A stretch of DNA of 64,000 bases from Cladorhizidae sp. MBARI D1340-BT2 (lineage: Eukaryota; Porifera; Demospongiae; Poecilosclerida; Cladorhizidae): assembly GCA_028752905.1 (NCBI GenBank), contig JAQNBH010000002.1, forward strand, positions 27,201,932 through 27,265,931, given 5' to 3'. Both the position numbers and the translations under genes were made by a program. Below, piece after piece: positions 40,101 to 53,100 of the stretch; the stretch's first letter is position 1; each line of letters starts with the position of its first letter. The notes below the pieces were generated by a model. It searched no databases and was not told the DNA's origin. It saw only the letters and a list, made by a program, of their open reading frames with translations.

Positions 40101-43100
40101 ATAAATGTAGTGGTTTTTCACTGGCAGGCCACCGCTTTGGCAACTGGAAAACGCCAGGAAAAATCCCAAACCTTACCACTTCAAATCACCATAACTTGCT
40201 AATACTTAGAGTATTCAAAATTTTGGCACGTACAAAAGACAGATAATTAGAAGAGCTATCCGGTGATATAAAAATTATCTTTTTTGGGTAAAGTGTAGAA
40301 AAGTTATGAGCTTCACGGCAAAAAAACAAGATTTTCGGGGGGGAAATGAGAAACATATAGACCAAATTAGGGCAAATATCAAGAACATGTTTAGCATCAA
40401 GTAAGAGTACAATTCATAACTGCCCTAATTAACAAGACCAAAGTCCCAGATTTTGTCAACTGATAGAGAAGGCCCTTATCTGCAACATGTGAACAGATTA
40501 TCAATAAATGTAGTGGTTTTTCACTGGCAGGCCACCGCTTTGGCAACTAGAAAACGCCAGGAAAAATCCCAAACCTTGCCACTTCAAATCACCATAACTT
40601 CCTAATACTTAGAGTACTCAACATTTTTGCACGTACAAAAGACAGATAATTAGAAAGGCTATCCGGTGATATAAAAAGTATCTTTTTGGGGTAAAGTGTA
40701 GAAATGTTATGAGCTTCACGGCAAAAAAACAAGATTTTCGGGGGGGAAATGAGAAACATATAGACCAAATTAGGGCAAATATCAAGAACATGTTTAGCAT
40801 CAAGTAAGAGTACAATTCATAACTGCCCTAATTAACAAGACCAAAGTCCCAGATTTTGTCAACTGATAGAGAAGGCCCTTATCTGCAACATGTGAACAGA
40901 TTATCAATAAATGTAGTGGTTTTTCACTGGCAGGCCACCGCTTTGGCAACTGGAAAACGCCAGGAAAAATCACAAACCTTACCACTTCAAATCACCATAA
41001 CTTGCTAATACTTAGAGTACTCAACATTTTGGCACGTATAAAAGACAGATAATTAGAAGAGCTATCCAGTGATATAAAAATTATCTTTTTTGGGTAAAGT
41101 GTAGAAAAGTTATGAGCTTCACGGCAAAAAAACAAGATTTTCGGGGGGGAAATGAGAAACATATAGACCAAATTAGGGCAAATATCAAGAACATGTTTAG
41201 CATCAAGTAAGAGTACAATTCATAACTGCCCTAATTAACAAGACCAAAGTCCCAGATTTTGTCAACTGATAGAGAAGGCCCTTATCTGCAACATGTGAAC
41301 AGATTATCAATAAATGTAGTGGTTTTTCACTGGCAGGCCACCGCTTTGGCAACTGGAAAACGCCAGGAAAAATCCCAAACCTTGCCACTTCAAATCACCA
41401 TAACTTGCTAATAATTAGAGTACTCAAAATTTTGGCACGTACAAAAGACAGATAATTAGAAGGGCTATCCGATGATATAAAAATTATCTTTTTTGGGTAA
41501 AGTGTAGAAAAGTTATGAGCTTCACGGCAAAAAAACAAGATTTTCGGGGGGAAAATGAGAAACATATAGACCAAATTAGGGCAAATATCAAGAACATGTT
41601 TAGCATCAAGTAAGATTACAATTCATAACTGCCCTAATTAACAAGACCAAAGTCCCAGATTTTGTCAACTGATAGAGAAGGCCCTTATCTGCAACATGTG
41701 AACAGATTATCAATAAATGTAGTGGTTTTTCACTGGCAGGCCACCGCTTTGGCAACTGGAAAACGCCAGGAAAAATCCCAAACCTTACCACTTCAAATCA
41801 CCATAACTTGCTAATACTTAGTATTCAAAATTTTGGCACGTACAAAAGACAGATAATTAGAAGAGCTATCCGGTGATATAAAAATTATCTTTTTTGGGTA
41901 AAGTGTAGAAAAGTTATGAGCTTCACGGCAAAAAAACAAGATTTTCGGGGGGGAAATGAGAAACATATAGACCAAATTAGGGCAAATATCAAGAACATGT
42001 TTAGCATCAAGTAAGATTACAATTCATAACTGCCCTAATTAACAAGACCAAAGTCCCAGATTTTGTCAACTGATAGAGAAGGCCCTTATCTGCAACATGT
42101 GAACAGATTATCAATAAATGTAGTGGTTTTTCACTGGCAGGCCACCGCTTTGGCAACTGGAAAACGCCAGGAAAAATCTCAAACCTTACCACTTCAAATC
42201 ACCATAACTTGCTAATACTTAGAGTATTCAAAATTTTGGCACGTACAAAAGACAGATAATTAGAAGAGCTATCCGGTGATATAAAAATTATCTTTTTTGG
42301 GTAAAGTGTAGAAAAGTTATGAGCTTCACGGCAAAAAAACAAGATTTTCGGGGGGGAAATGAGAAACATATAGACCAAATTAGGGCAAATATCAAGAACA
42401 TGTTTAGCATCAAGTAAGAGTACAATTCATAACTGCCCTAATTAACAAGACCAAAGTCCCAGATTTTGTCAACTGATAGAGAAGGCCCTTATCTGCAACA
42501 TGTGAACAGATTATCAATAAATGTAGTGGTTTTTCACTGGCAGGCCACCGCTTTGGCAACTGGAAAACGCCAGGAAAAATCTCAAACCTTACCACTTCAA
42601 ATCACCATAACTTGCTAATACTTAGAGTATTCAACATTTTGGCACGTACAAAAGACAGATAATTAGAAGAGCTATCCGGTGATATAAAAATTATCTTTTT
42701 TGGGTAAAGTGTAGAAAAGTTATGAGCTTCACGGCAAAAAAACAAGATTTTCGGGGGGGAAATGAGAAACATATAGACCAAATTAGGGCAAATATCAAGA
42801 ACATGTTTAGCATCAAGTAAGAGTACAATTCATAACTGCCCTAATTAACAAGACCAAAGTCCCAGATTTTGTCAACTGATAGAGAAGGCCCTTATCTGCA
42901 ACATGTGAACAGATTATCAATAAATGTAGTGGTTTTTCACTGGCAGGCCACCGCTTTGGCAACTGGAAAACGCCAGGAAAAATCCCAAACCTTACCACTT
43001 CAAATCACCATAACTTCCTAATACTTAGAGTACTCAACATTTTGGCACGTACAAAAGACAGATAATTAGAAGGGCTATCCGATGATATAAAAAGTATCTT

Positions 43101-45072
43101 TTTGGGGTAAAGTGTAGAAATGTTATGAGCTTCACGGCAAAAAAACAAGATTTTCGGGGGGAAAATGAGAAACATATAGACCAAATTAGGGCAAATATCA
43201 AGAACATGTTTAGCATCAAGTAAGAGTACAATTCATAACTGCCCTAATTAACAAGACCAAAGTCCCAGATTTTGTCAACTGATAGAGAAGGCCTTTATCT
43301 GCAACATGTGAACAGATTATCAATAAATGTAGTGGTTTTTCACTGGCAGGCCACCGCTTTGGCAACTGGAAAACGCCAGGAAAAATCACAAACCTTACCA
43401 CTTCAAATCACCATAACTTGCTAATACTTAGAGTACTCAAAATTTTGGCACGTACAAAAGACAGATAATTAGAAGGGCTATCCGGTGATATAAAAATTAT
43501 CTTTTTTGGGTAAAGTGTAGAAAAGTTATGAGCTTCACGGCAAAAAAACAAGATTTTCGGGGGGAAAATGAGAAACATATAGACCAAATTAGGGCAAATA
43601 TCAAGAACATGTTTAGCATCAAGTAAGAGTACAATTCATAACTGCCCTAATTAACAAGACCAAAGTCCCAGATTTTGTCAACTGATAGAGAAGGCCCTTA
43701 TCTGCAACATGTGAACAGATTATCAATAAATGTAGTGGTTTTTCACTGGCAGGCCACCGCTTTGGCAACTTGAAAACGCCAGGAAAAATCCCAAACCTTA
43801 CCACTTCAAATCACCATAACTTGCTAATACTTAGAGTACTTAAAATTTTGGCACGTACAAAAGACAGATAATTAGAAGAGCTATCCAGTAATATAAAAAT
43901 TATCTTTTTTAGGAAAAGTGTAGAAAAGTTATGAGCTTCACGGCAAAAAAACAAGATTTTCGGGGGGAAAATGAGAAACATATAGACCAAATTAGGGCAA
44001 ATATCAAGAACATGTTTAGCATCAAGTAAGAGTACAATTCATAACTGCCCTAATTAACAAGACCAAAGTCCCAGATTTTGTCAACTGATAGAGAAGGCCT
44101 TATCTGCAACATGTGAACAGATTATCAATAAATGTAGTGGTTTTTCACTGGCAGGCCACCGCTTTGGCAACTTGAAAACGCCAGGAAAAATCCCAAACCT
44201 TACCACTTCAAATCACCATAACTTGCTAATACTTAGAGTACTTAAAATTTTGGCACGTACAAAAGACAGATAATTAGAAGAGCTATCCAGTAATATAAAA
44301 ATTATCTTTTTTGGGTAAAGTGTAGAAAAGTTATGAGCTTCACGGCAAAAAAACAAGATTTTCGGGGGGAAAATGAGAAACATATAGACCAAATTAGGGC
44401 AAATATCAAGAACATGTTTAGCATCAAGTAAGAGTACAATTCATAACTGCCCTAATTAACAAGACCAAAGTCCCAGATTTTGTCAACTGATAGAGAAGGC
44501 CCTTATCTGCAACATGTGAACAGATTATCAATAAATGTAGTGGTTTTTCACTGGCAGGCCACCGCTTTGGCAACTGGAAAACGCCAGGAAAAATCCCAAA
44601 TCTTACCACTTCAAATCACCATAACTTCCTAATACTTAGAGTACTCAACATTTTGGCACGTACAAAAGACAGATAATTAGAAGGGCTATCCGGTGATATA
44701 AAAAGTATCTTTTTTGGGTAAAGTGTAGAAAAGTTATGAGCTTCACGGCAAAAAAACAAGATTTTCGGGGGGGAAATGAGAAACATATAGACCAAATTAG
44801 GGCAAATATCAAGAACATGTTTAGCATCAAGTAAGATTACAATTCATAACTGCCCTAATTAACAAGACCAAAGTCCCAGATTTTGTCAACTGATAGAGAA
44901 GGCCCTTATCTGCAACATGTGAACAGATTATCAATAAATGTAGTGGTTTTTCACTGGCAGGCCACCGCTTTGGCAACTGGAAAACGCCAGGAAAAATCCC
45001 AAACCTTACCACTTCAAATCACCATAACTTGCTAATACTTAGAGTATTCAAAATTTTGGCACGTACAAAAGA
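31124..45072 (+). repeat. 18.9-kb displaced duplication, left copy
   Basis: Monomer by monomer this segment matches 50059-64000. Shared rare markers include the double deletion in AATACTACTCAAAATTGGC (33361 and 52306), CTGGTAGGCC (39718 and 58646), CTTGCCACTTC (40576 and 59504), CTTAGTATTC (41817 and 60745) and GAAGGCCTTATC (44094 and 63022). The displacement is 18,928 bp for the part matching 55201-64000. It contains two X1-X2-X3 modules 2,821 bp apart. Confidence 0.85.
40594..45014 (+). repeat. About 12-monomer repeat, left copy
   Basis: The variant series here (CTTCC with AAAAAGTATC, then monomers with TATAAAAGACAG, TAATAATTAGAG, AAGATTACAATT and ATCTCAAACC, then CTTCC with AAAAAGTATC, then AGTACTTAAAAT with CCAGTAATAT) recurs at 45427-48850. 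The displacement is about 4,833 bp (12 monomers minus 3 bp) at the left end and about 4,030-4,430 bp further right, so the second copy has lost monomers. Confidence 0.7.
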
Positions 45073-45426
45073 CAGATAATTAGAAGAGCTATCCGGTGAT
45101 ATAAAAATTATCTTTTTTGGGTAAAGTGTAGAAAAGTTATGAGCTTCACGGCAAAAAAACAAGATTTTCGGGGGGGAAATGAGAAACATATAGACCAAAT
45201 TAGGGCAAATATCAAGAACATGTTTAGCATCAAGTAAGAGTACAATTCATAACTGCCCTAATTAACAAGACCAAAGTCCCAGATTTTGTCAACTGATAGA
45301 GAAGGCCCTTATCTGCAACATGTGAACAGATTATCAATAAATGTAGTGGTTTTTCACTGGCAGGCCACCGCTTTGGCAACTAGAAAACGCCAGGAAAAAT
45401 CCCAAACCTTACCACTTCAAATCACC

Positions 45427-48400
45427 ATAACTTCCTAATACTTAGAGTACTCAACATTTTGGCACGTACAAAAGACAGATAATTAGAAAGGCTATCCGGT
45501 GATATAAAAAGTATCTTTTTGGGGTAAAGTGTAGAAATGTTATGAGCTTCACGGCAAAAAAACAAGATTTTCGGGGGGAAAATGAGAAACATATAGACCA
45601 AATTAGGGCAAATATCAAGAACATGTTTAGCATCAAGTAAGAGTACAATTCATAACTGCCCTAATTAACAAGACCAAAGTCCCAGATTTTGTCAACTGAT
45701 AGAGAAGGCCCTTATCTGCAACATGTGAACAGATTATCAATAAATGTAGTGGTTTTTCACTGGCAGGCCACCGCTTTGGCAACTGGAAAACGCCAGGAAA
45801 AATCCCAAACCTTACCACTTCAAATCACCATAACTTGCTAATACTTAGAGTACTCAACATTTTGGCACGTATAAAAGACAGATAATTAGAAGAGCTATCC
45901 AGTGATATAAAAATTATCTTTTTTGGGTAAAGTGTAGAAAAGTTATGAGCTTCACGGCAAAAAAACAAGATTTTCGGGGGGGAAATGAGAAACATATAGA
46001 CCAAATTAGGGCAAATATCAAGAACATGTTTAGCATCAAGTAAGAGTACAATTCATAACTGCCCTAATTAACAAGACCAAAGTCCCAGATTTTGTCAACT
46101 GATAGAGAAGGCCCTTATCTGCAACATGTGAACAGATTATCAATAAATGTAGTGGTTTTTCACTGGCAGGCCACCGCTTTGGCAACTGGAAAACGCCAGG
46201 AAAAATCCCAAACCTTACCACTTCAAATCACCATAACTTGCTAATAATTAGAGTACTCAAAATTTTGGCACGTACAAAAGACAGATAATTAGAAGGGCTA
46301 TCCGATGATATAAAAATTATCTTTTTTGGGTAAAGTGTAGAAAAGTTATGAGCTTCACGGCAAAAAAACAAGATTTTCGGGGGGAAAATGAGAAACATAT
46401 AGACCAAATTAGGGCAAATATCAAGAACATGTTTAGCATCAAGTAAGATTACAATTCATAACTGCCCTAATTAACAAGACCAAAGTCCCAGATTTTGTCA
46501 ACTGATAGAGAAGGCCCTTATCTGCAACATGTGAACAGATTATCAATAAATGTAGTGGTTTTTCACTGGCAGGCCACCGCTTTGGCAACTGGAAAACGCC
46601 AGGAAAAATCCCAAACCTTACCACTTCAAATCACCATAACTTGCTAATACTTAGAGTATTCAAAATTTTGGCACGTACAAAAGACAGATAATTAGAAGAG
46701 CTATCCGGTGATATAAAAATTATCTTTTTTGGGTAAAGTGTAGAAAAGTTATGAGCTTCACGGCAAAAAAACAAGATTTTCGGGGGGAAAATGAGAAACA
46801 TATAGACCAAATTAGGGCAAATATCAAGAACATGTTTAGCATCAAGTAAGATTACAATTCATAACTGCCCTAATTAACAAGACCAAAGTCCCAGATTTTG
46901 TCAACTGATAGAGAAGGCCCTTATCTGCAACATGTGAACAGATTATCAATAAATGTAGTGGTTTTTCACTGGCAGGCCACCGCTTTGGCAACTGGAAAAC
47001 GCCAGGAAAAATCTCAAACCTTACCACTTCAAATCACCATAACTTGCTAATACTTAGAGTATTCAAAATTTTGGCACGTACAAAAGACAGATAATTAGAA
47101 GAGCTATCCGGTGATATAAAAATTATCTTTTTTGGGTAAAGTGTAGAAAAGTTATGAGCTTCACGGCAAAAAAACAAGATTTTCGGGGGGGAAATGAGAA
47201 ACATATAGACCAAATTAGGGCAAATATCAAGAACATGTTTAGCATCAAGTAAGAGTACAATTCATAACTGCCCTAATTAACAAGACCAAAGTCCCAGATT
47301 TTGTCAACTGATAGAGAAGGCCCTTATCTGCAACATGTGAACAGATTATCAATAAATGTAGTGGTTTTTCACTGGCAGGCCACCGCTTTGGCAACTGGAA
47401 AACGCCAGGAAAAATCCCAAACCTTACCACTTCAAATCACCATAACTTCCTAATACTTAGAGTACTCAACATTTTGGCACGTACAAAAGACAGATAATTA
47501 GAAGGGCTATCCGGTGATATAAAAAGTATCTTTTTGGGGTAAAGTGTAGAAATGTTATGAGCTTCACGGCAAAAAAACAAGATTTTCGGGGGGAAAATGA
47601 GAAACATATAGACCAAATTAGGGCAAATATCAAGAACATGTTTAGCATCAAGTAAGAGTACAATTCATAACTGCCCTAATTAACAAGACCAAAGTCCCAG
47701 ATTTTGTCAACTGATAGAGAAGGCCCTTATCTGCAACATGTGAACAGATTATCAATAAATGTAGTGGTTTTTCACTGGCAGGCCACCGCTTTGGCAACTG
47801 GAAAACGCCAGGAAAAATCACAAACCTTACCACTTCAAATCACCATAACTTGCTAATACTTAGAGTACTTAAAATTTTGGCACGTACAAAAGACAGATAA
47901 TTAGAAGAGCTATCCAGTAATATAAAAATTATCTTTTTTAGGAAAAGTGTAGAAAAGTTATGAGCTTCACGGCAAAAAAACAAGATTTTCGGGGGGAAAA
48001 TGAGAAACATATAGACCAAATTAGGGCAAATATCAAGAACATGTTTAGCATCAAGTAAGAGTACAATTCATAACTGCCCTAATTAACAAGACCAAAGTCC
48101 CAGATTTTGTCAACTGATAGAGAAGGCCTTATCTGCAACATGTGAACAGATTATCAATAAATGTAGTGGTTTTTCACTGGCAGGCCACCGCTTTGGCAAC
48201 TTGAAAACGCCAGGAAAAATCCCAAACCTTACCACTTCAAATCACCATAACTTGCTAATACTTAGAGTACTTAAAATTTTGGCACGTACAAAAGACAGAT
48301 AATTAGAAGAGCTATCCAGTAATATAAAAATTATCTTTTTTGGGTAAAGTGTAGAAAAGTTATGAGCTTCACGGCAAAAAAACAAGATTTTCGGGGGGAA

Positions 48401-48850
48401 AATGAGAAACATATAGACCAAATTAGGGCAAATATCAAGAACATGTTTAGCATCAAGTAAGAGTACAATTCATAACTGCCCTAATTAACAAGACCAAAGT
48501 CCCAGATTTTGTCAACTGATAGAGAAGGCCCTTATCTGCAACATGTGAACAGATTATCAATAAATGTAGTGGTTTTTCACTGGCAGGCCACCGCTTTGGC
48601 AACTGGAAAACGCCAGGAAAAATCCCAAACCTTACCACTTCAAATCACCATAACTTCCTAATACTTAGAGTACTCAACATTTTGGCACGTACAAAAGACA
48701 GATAATTAGAAGGGCTATCCGGTGATATAAAAAGTATCTTTTTGGGGTAAAGTGTAGAAATGTTATGAGCTTCACGGCAAAAAAACAAGATTTTCGGGGG
48801 GAAAATGAGAAACATATAGACCAAATTAGGGCAAATATCAAGAACATGTT
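45427..48850 (+). repeat. About 12-monomer repeat, right copy (shortened)
   Basis: It repeats the diagnostic series of 40594-45014 with about two fewer monomers. The private one-base deletion GAAGGCCTTATC (44094) returns at 48122, and TTTTTTAGGAAAAG (near 43913) returns near 47936. Confidence 0.7.
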
Positions 48851-49245
48851 TAGCATCAAGTAAGAGTACAATTCATAACTGCCCTAATTAACAAGACCAA
48901 AGTCCCAGATTTTGTCAACTGATAGAGAAGGCCCTTATCTGCAACATGTGAACAGATTATCAATAAATGTAGTGGTTTTTCACTGGCAGGCCACCGCTTT
49001 GGCAACTGGAAAACGCCAGGAAAAATCCCAAACCTTACCACTTCAAATCACCATAACTTCCTAATACTTAGAGTACTCAACATTTTGGCACATACAAAAG
49101 AAAGATAATTAGAAGGGCTATCCGGTGATATAAAAATTATCTTTTTTGGGTAAAGTGTAGAAAAGTTATGAGCTTCACGGCAAAAAAACAAGATTTTCGG
49201 GGGGAAATGAGAAACATATAGACCAAATTAGGGCAAATATCAAGA

Positions 49246-49655
49246 ACATGTTTAGCATCAAGTAAGACAAGTAAGAGTACAATTCATAACTGCCCTAATT
49301 AACAAGACCAAAGTCCCAGATTTTGTCAACTGATAGAGAAGGCCCTTATCTGCAACATGTGAACAGATTATCAATAAATGTAGTGGTTTTTCACTGGCAG
49401 GCCACCGCTTTGGCAACTTGAAAACGCCAGGAAAAACCCCAAACCTTACCACTTCAAATCACCATAACTTGCTAATACTTAGAGTACTTAAAATTTTGGC
49501 ACGTACAAAGACAGATAATTAGAAGAGCTATTCGGTGATATAAAAATTATCTTTTTTGGGTAAAGTGTAGAAATGTTATGAGCTTCACGGCAAAAAACAA
49601 GATTTTCGGGGGGGAAATGAGAAACATATAGACCAAATTAGGGCAAATATCAAGA
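49246..49655 (+). repeat. Aberrant monomer with a 9-bp tandem duplication
   Basis: This copy is 410 bp. It has a tandem duplication of ACAAGTAAG just after ATCAAGTAAG, one-base deletions in GTACAAAGAC and in the A-run after CACGGC, and GAAAAACCCC. It mixes variants that elsewhere belong to different monomers (CTTGAAAACG, TACTTAAAAT, CTATTCGG, AAATGTTATG). It may be a recombinant monomer or lower-quality sequence preceding the error-rich stretch. Confidence 0.7.
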
Positions 49656-50139
49656 ACATGTTTAGCATCAAGTAAGAGTACAATTCATAACTGCCCTAAT
49701 TAACAAGACCAAAGTCCCAGATTTTGTCAACTGATAGAGAAGGCCCTTATCTGCAACATGTGAACAGATTATCAATAAATGTAGTGGTTTTTCACTGGCA
49801 GGCCACCGCTTTGGCAACTGGAAAACGCCAGGAAAAATCCCAAACCTTACCACTTCAAATCACCATAACTTGCTAATACTTAGAGTATTCAAAATTTTGG
49901 CACGTACAAAAGACAGATAATTAGAAGAGCTATCCGGTGATATAAAAATTATCTTTTTTGGGTAAAGTGTAGAAAAGTTATGAGCTTCACGGCAAAAAAA
50001 CAAGATTTTCGGGGGGAAAATGAGAAACATATAGACCAAATTAGGGCAAATATCAAGAACATGTTTAGCATCAAGTAAGAGTACAATTCATAACTGCCCT
50101 AATTAACAAGACCAAAGTCCCAGATTTTGTCAACTGATA

Positions 50140-53100
50140 GAGAGGCCCTTATCTGCAACATGTGAACAGATTATCAATAAATGTAGTGGTTTTTCACTGG
50201 CAGGCCACCGCTTTGGGCAACTGGAAAACGCCAGGAAAAATCCCAAACCTTACCACTTCAAATCACCATAACTTCCTAATACTTAGAGTACTCAAAATTT
50301 TGGCACGTACAAAACACAGATAATTAGAAGAGCTATCCGGTGATATAAAAATTATCTTTTTTGGGTAAAGTGTAGAAAAGTTATGAGCTTCACGGCAAAA
50401 AAACAAGATTTTCGGGGGGAAAAATGAGAAACATATAGAACAAATTAGGGCAAATATCAAGAACATGTTTAGCATCAAGTAAGAGTACAATTCATAACTG
50501 CCCCTAATTAACAAGACCAAAGTCCCAGATTTTGTCAACTGATAGAGAAGGCCCTTATCTGCAACATGTGAACAGATTATCAATAAATGTAGTGGTTTTT
50601 CACTGGCAGGCCACCGCTTTGGCAACTGGAAAACGCCAGGAAAAATCACAAACCTTACCACTTCAAATCATCATAACTTGCCTAATACTTAGAGTACTCA
50701 AAATTTTGGCACGTACAAAAGACAGATAATTAGAAGGGCTATCCGGTGATATACAAATTATCTTTTTTGGGTAAAGTGTAGAAAAGTTATGAGCTTCACG
50801 GCAAAAAAACAAGATTTTCGGGGGAAAATGAGAAACCATATAGACCAAATTAGGGCAAATATCAAGAACATGTTTAGCATCAAGTAAGAGTACAATTCAT
50901 AACTGCCCTAATTAACAAGACCAAAGTCCCAGATTTTGTCAACTGATAGAGAAGGCCCCTTATCTGCAACATGTGAACAGATTATCAATAAATGTAGTGG
51001 TTTTTCACTGGCAGGCCACCGCTTTGGCAACTGGAAAACGCCAGGAAAAATCCCAAACCTTACCACTTCAAATCACCATAACTTGCTAATACTTAGAGTA
51101 CTCAAAATTTTGGCACGTACAAAAGACAGATAATTAGAAGAGCTATCCGGTGATATAAAAATTATCTTTTTTGGGTAAAGTGTAGAAAAGTTATGAGCTT
51201 CACGGCAAAAAAAACAAGATTTTCGGGGGGAAAATGAGAAACATATAGACCAAATTAGGGCAAATATCAAGAACATGTTTAGCATCAAGTAAGAGTACAA
51301 TTCATAACTGCCCTAATTAACAAGACCAAAGTCCCAGATTTTGTCAACTGATAGAGAAGGCCCTTATCTGCAACATGTGAACAGATTATCAATAAATGTA
51401 GTGGTTTTTCACTGGCAGGCCACCGCTTTGGCAACTGGAAAAACGCCAGGAAAAATCCCCAAACCTTACCACTTCAAATCACCATAACTTGCTAATAATT
51501 AGAGTACTCAAAATTTTGGCACGTACAAAAGACAGATAATTAGAAGGGCTATCCGATGATATAAAAATTATCTTTTTGGGGTAAAGTGTAGAAAAGTTAT
51601 GAGCTTCACGGCAAAAAAACAAGATTTTCGGGGGGAAAATGAGAAACATATAGACCAAATTAGGGCAAATATCAAGAACATGTTTAGCATCAAGTAAGAT
51701 TACAATTCATAACTGCCCTAATTAACAAGACCAAAGTCCCAGATTTTGTCAACTGATAGAGAAGGCCCTTATCTGCAACATGTGAACAGATTATCAATAA
51801 ATGTAGTGGTTTTTCAACTGGCAGGCCACCGCTTTGGCAACTGGAAAACGCGCAGGAAAAATCCCAAACCTTACCACTTCAAATCACCATAACTTGCTAA
51901 TACTTAGAGTATTCAAAATTTTGGCACGTACAAAAGGACAGATAATTAGAAGGGCTATCCGGTGATATAAAAATTATCTTTTTTGGGTAAAGTGTAGAAA
52001 AGTTATGAGCTTCACGGCAAAAAAACAAGATTTTCGGGGGAAAATGAGAAACATATAGACCAAATTAGGGCAAATATCAAGAACATGTTTAGCATCAAGT
52101 AAGAGTACAATTCATAACTGCCCTAATTAACAAGACCAAAGTCCCAGATTTTGTCAACTGATAGAGAAGGCCCTTATCTGCAACATGTGAAACAGATTAT
52201 CAATAAATGTAGTGGTTTTTCACTGGCAGGCCACCGCTTTGGCAACTGGAAAACGCCAGGAAAAATCCCAAACCTTACCACTTCAAATCACCATAACTTG
52301 CTAATACTACTCAAAATTGGCACGTACAAAAGACAGATAATTAGAAGAGCTATCCGGTGATATAAAAATTATCTTTTTTGGGTAAAGTGTAGAAAAGTTA
52401 TGAGCTTCACGGCAAAAAAAACAAGATTTTCGGGGGGGAAATGAGAAACATATAGACCAAATTAGGGCAAATATCAAGACACATGTTTAGCATCAAGTAA
52501 GAGTACAATTCATAACTGCCCTAATTAACAAGACCAAAGTCCCAGATTTTGTCAACTGATAGAGAAGGCCCTTATCTGCAACATGTGAACAGATTATCAA
52601 TAAATGTAGTGGTTTTTCACTGGCAGGCCACCGCTTTGGCAACTGGAAAACGCCAGGAAAAATCCCAAACCTTACCACTTCAAATCACCATAACTTGCTA
52701 ATACTTAGAGTACTCAAACTTTTGGGCACGTACAAAAGACAGATAATTAGAAGAGCTATCCGGTGATATAAAAATTATCTTTTTTGGGTAAAGTGTAGAA
52801 AAGTTATGAGCTTCACGGCAAAAAAAACAAGATTTTCGGGGGGGAAATGAGAAACATATAGACCAAATTAGGGCAAATATCAAGAACATGTTTAGCATCA
52901 AGTAAGAGTACAATTCATAACTGCCCTAATTAACAAGACCAAAGTCCCAGATTTTGTCAACTGATAGAGAAGGCCCTTATCTGCAACATGTGAACAGATT
53001 ATCAATAAAATGTAGTGGTTTTTCACTGGCAGGCCACCGCTTTGGCAACTGGAAAACGCCAGGAAAAAGTCCCAAACCTTCACCACTTCAAATCACCATA

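Noticed and set aside
50263..50661. The longest open frame in the window (132 codons, minus strand)
   Set aside because: It arises by fusing two monomer frames through one-base insertions in the indel-rich stretch, so it is most likely an error product.
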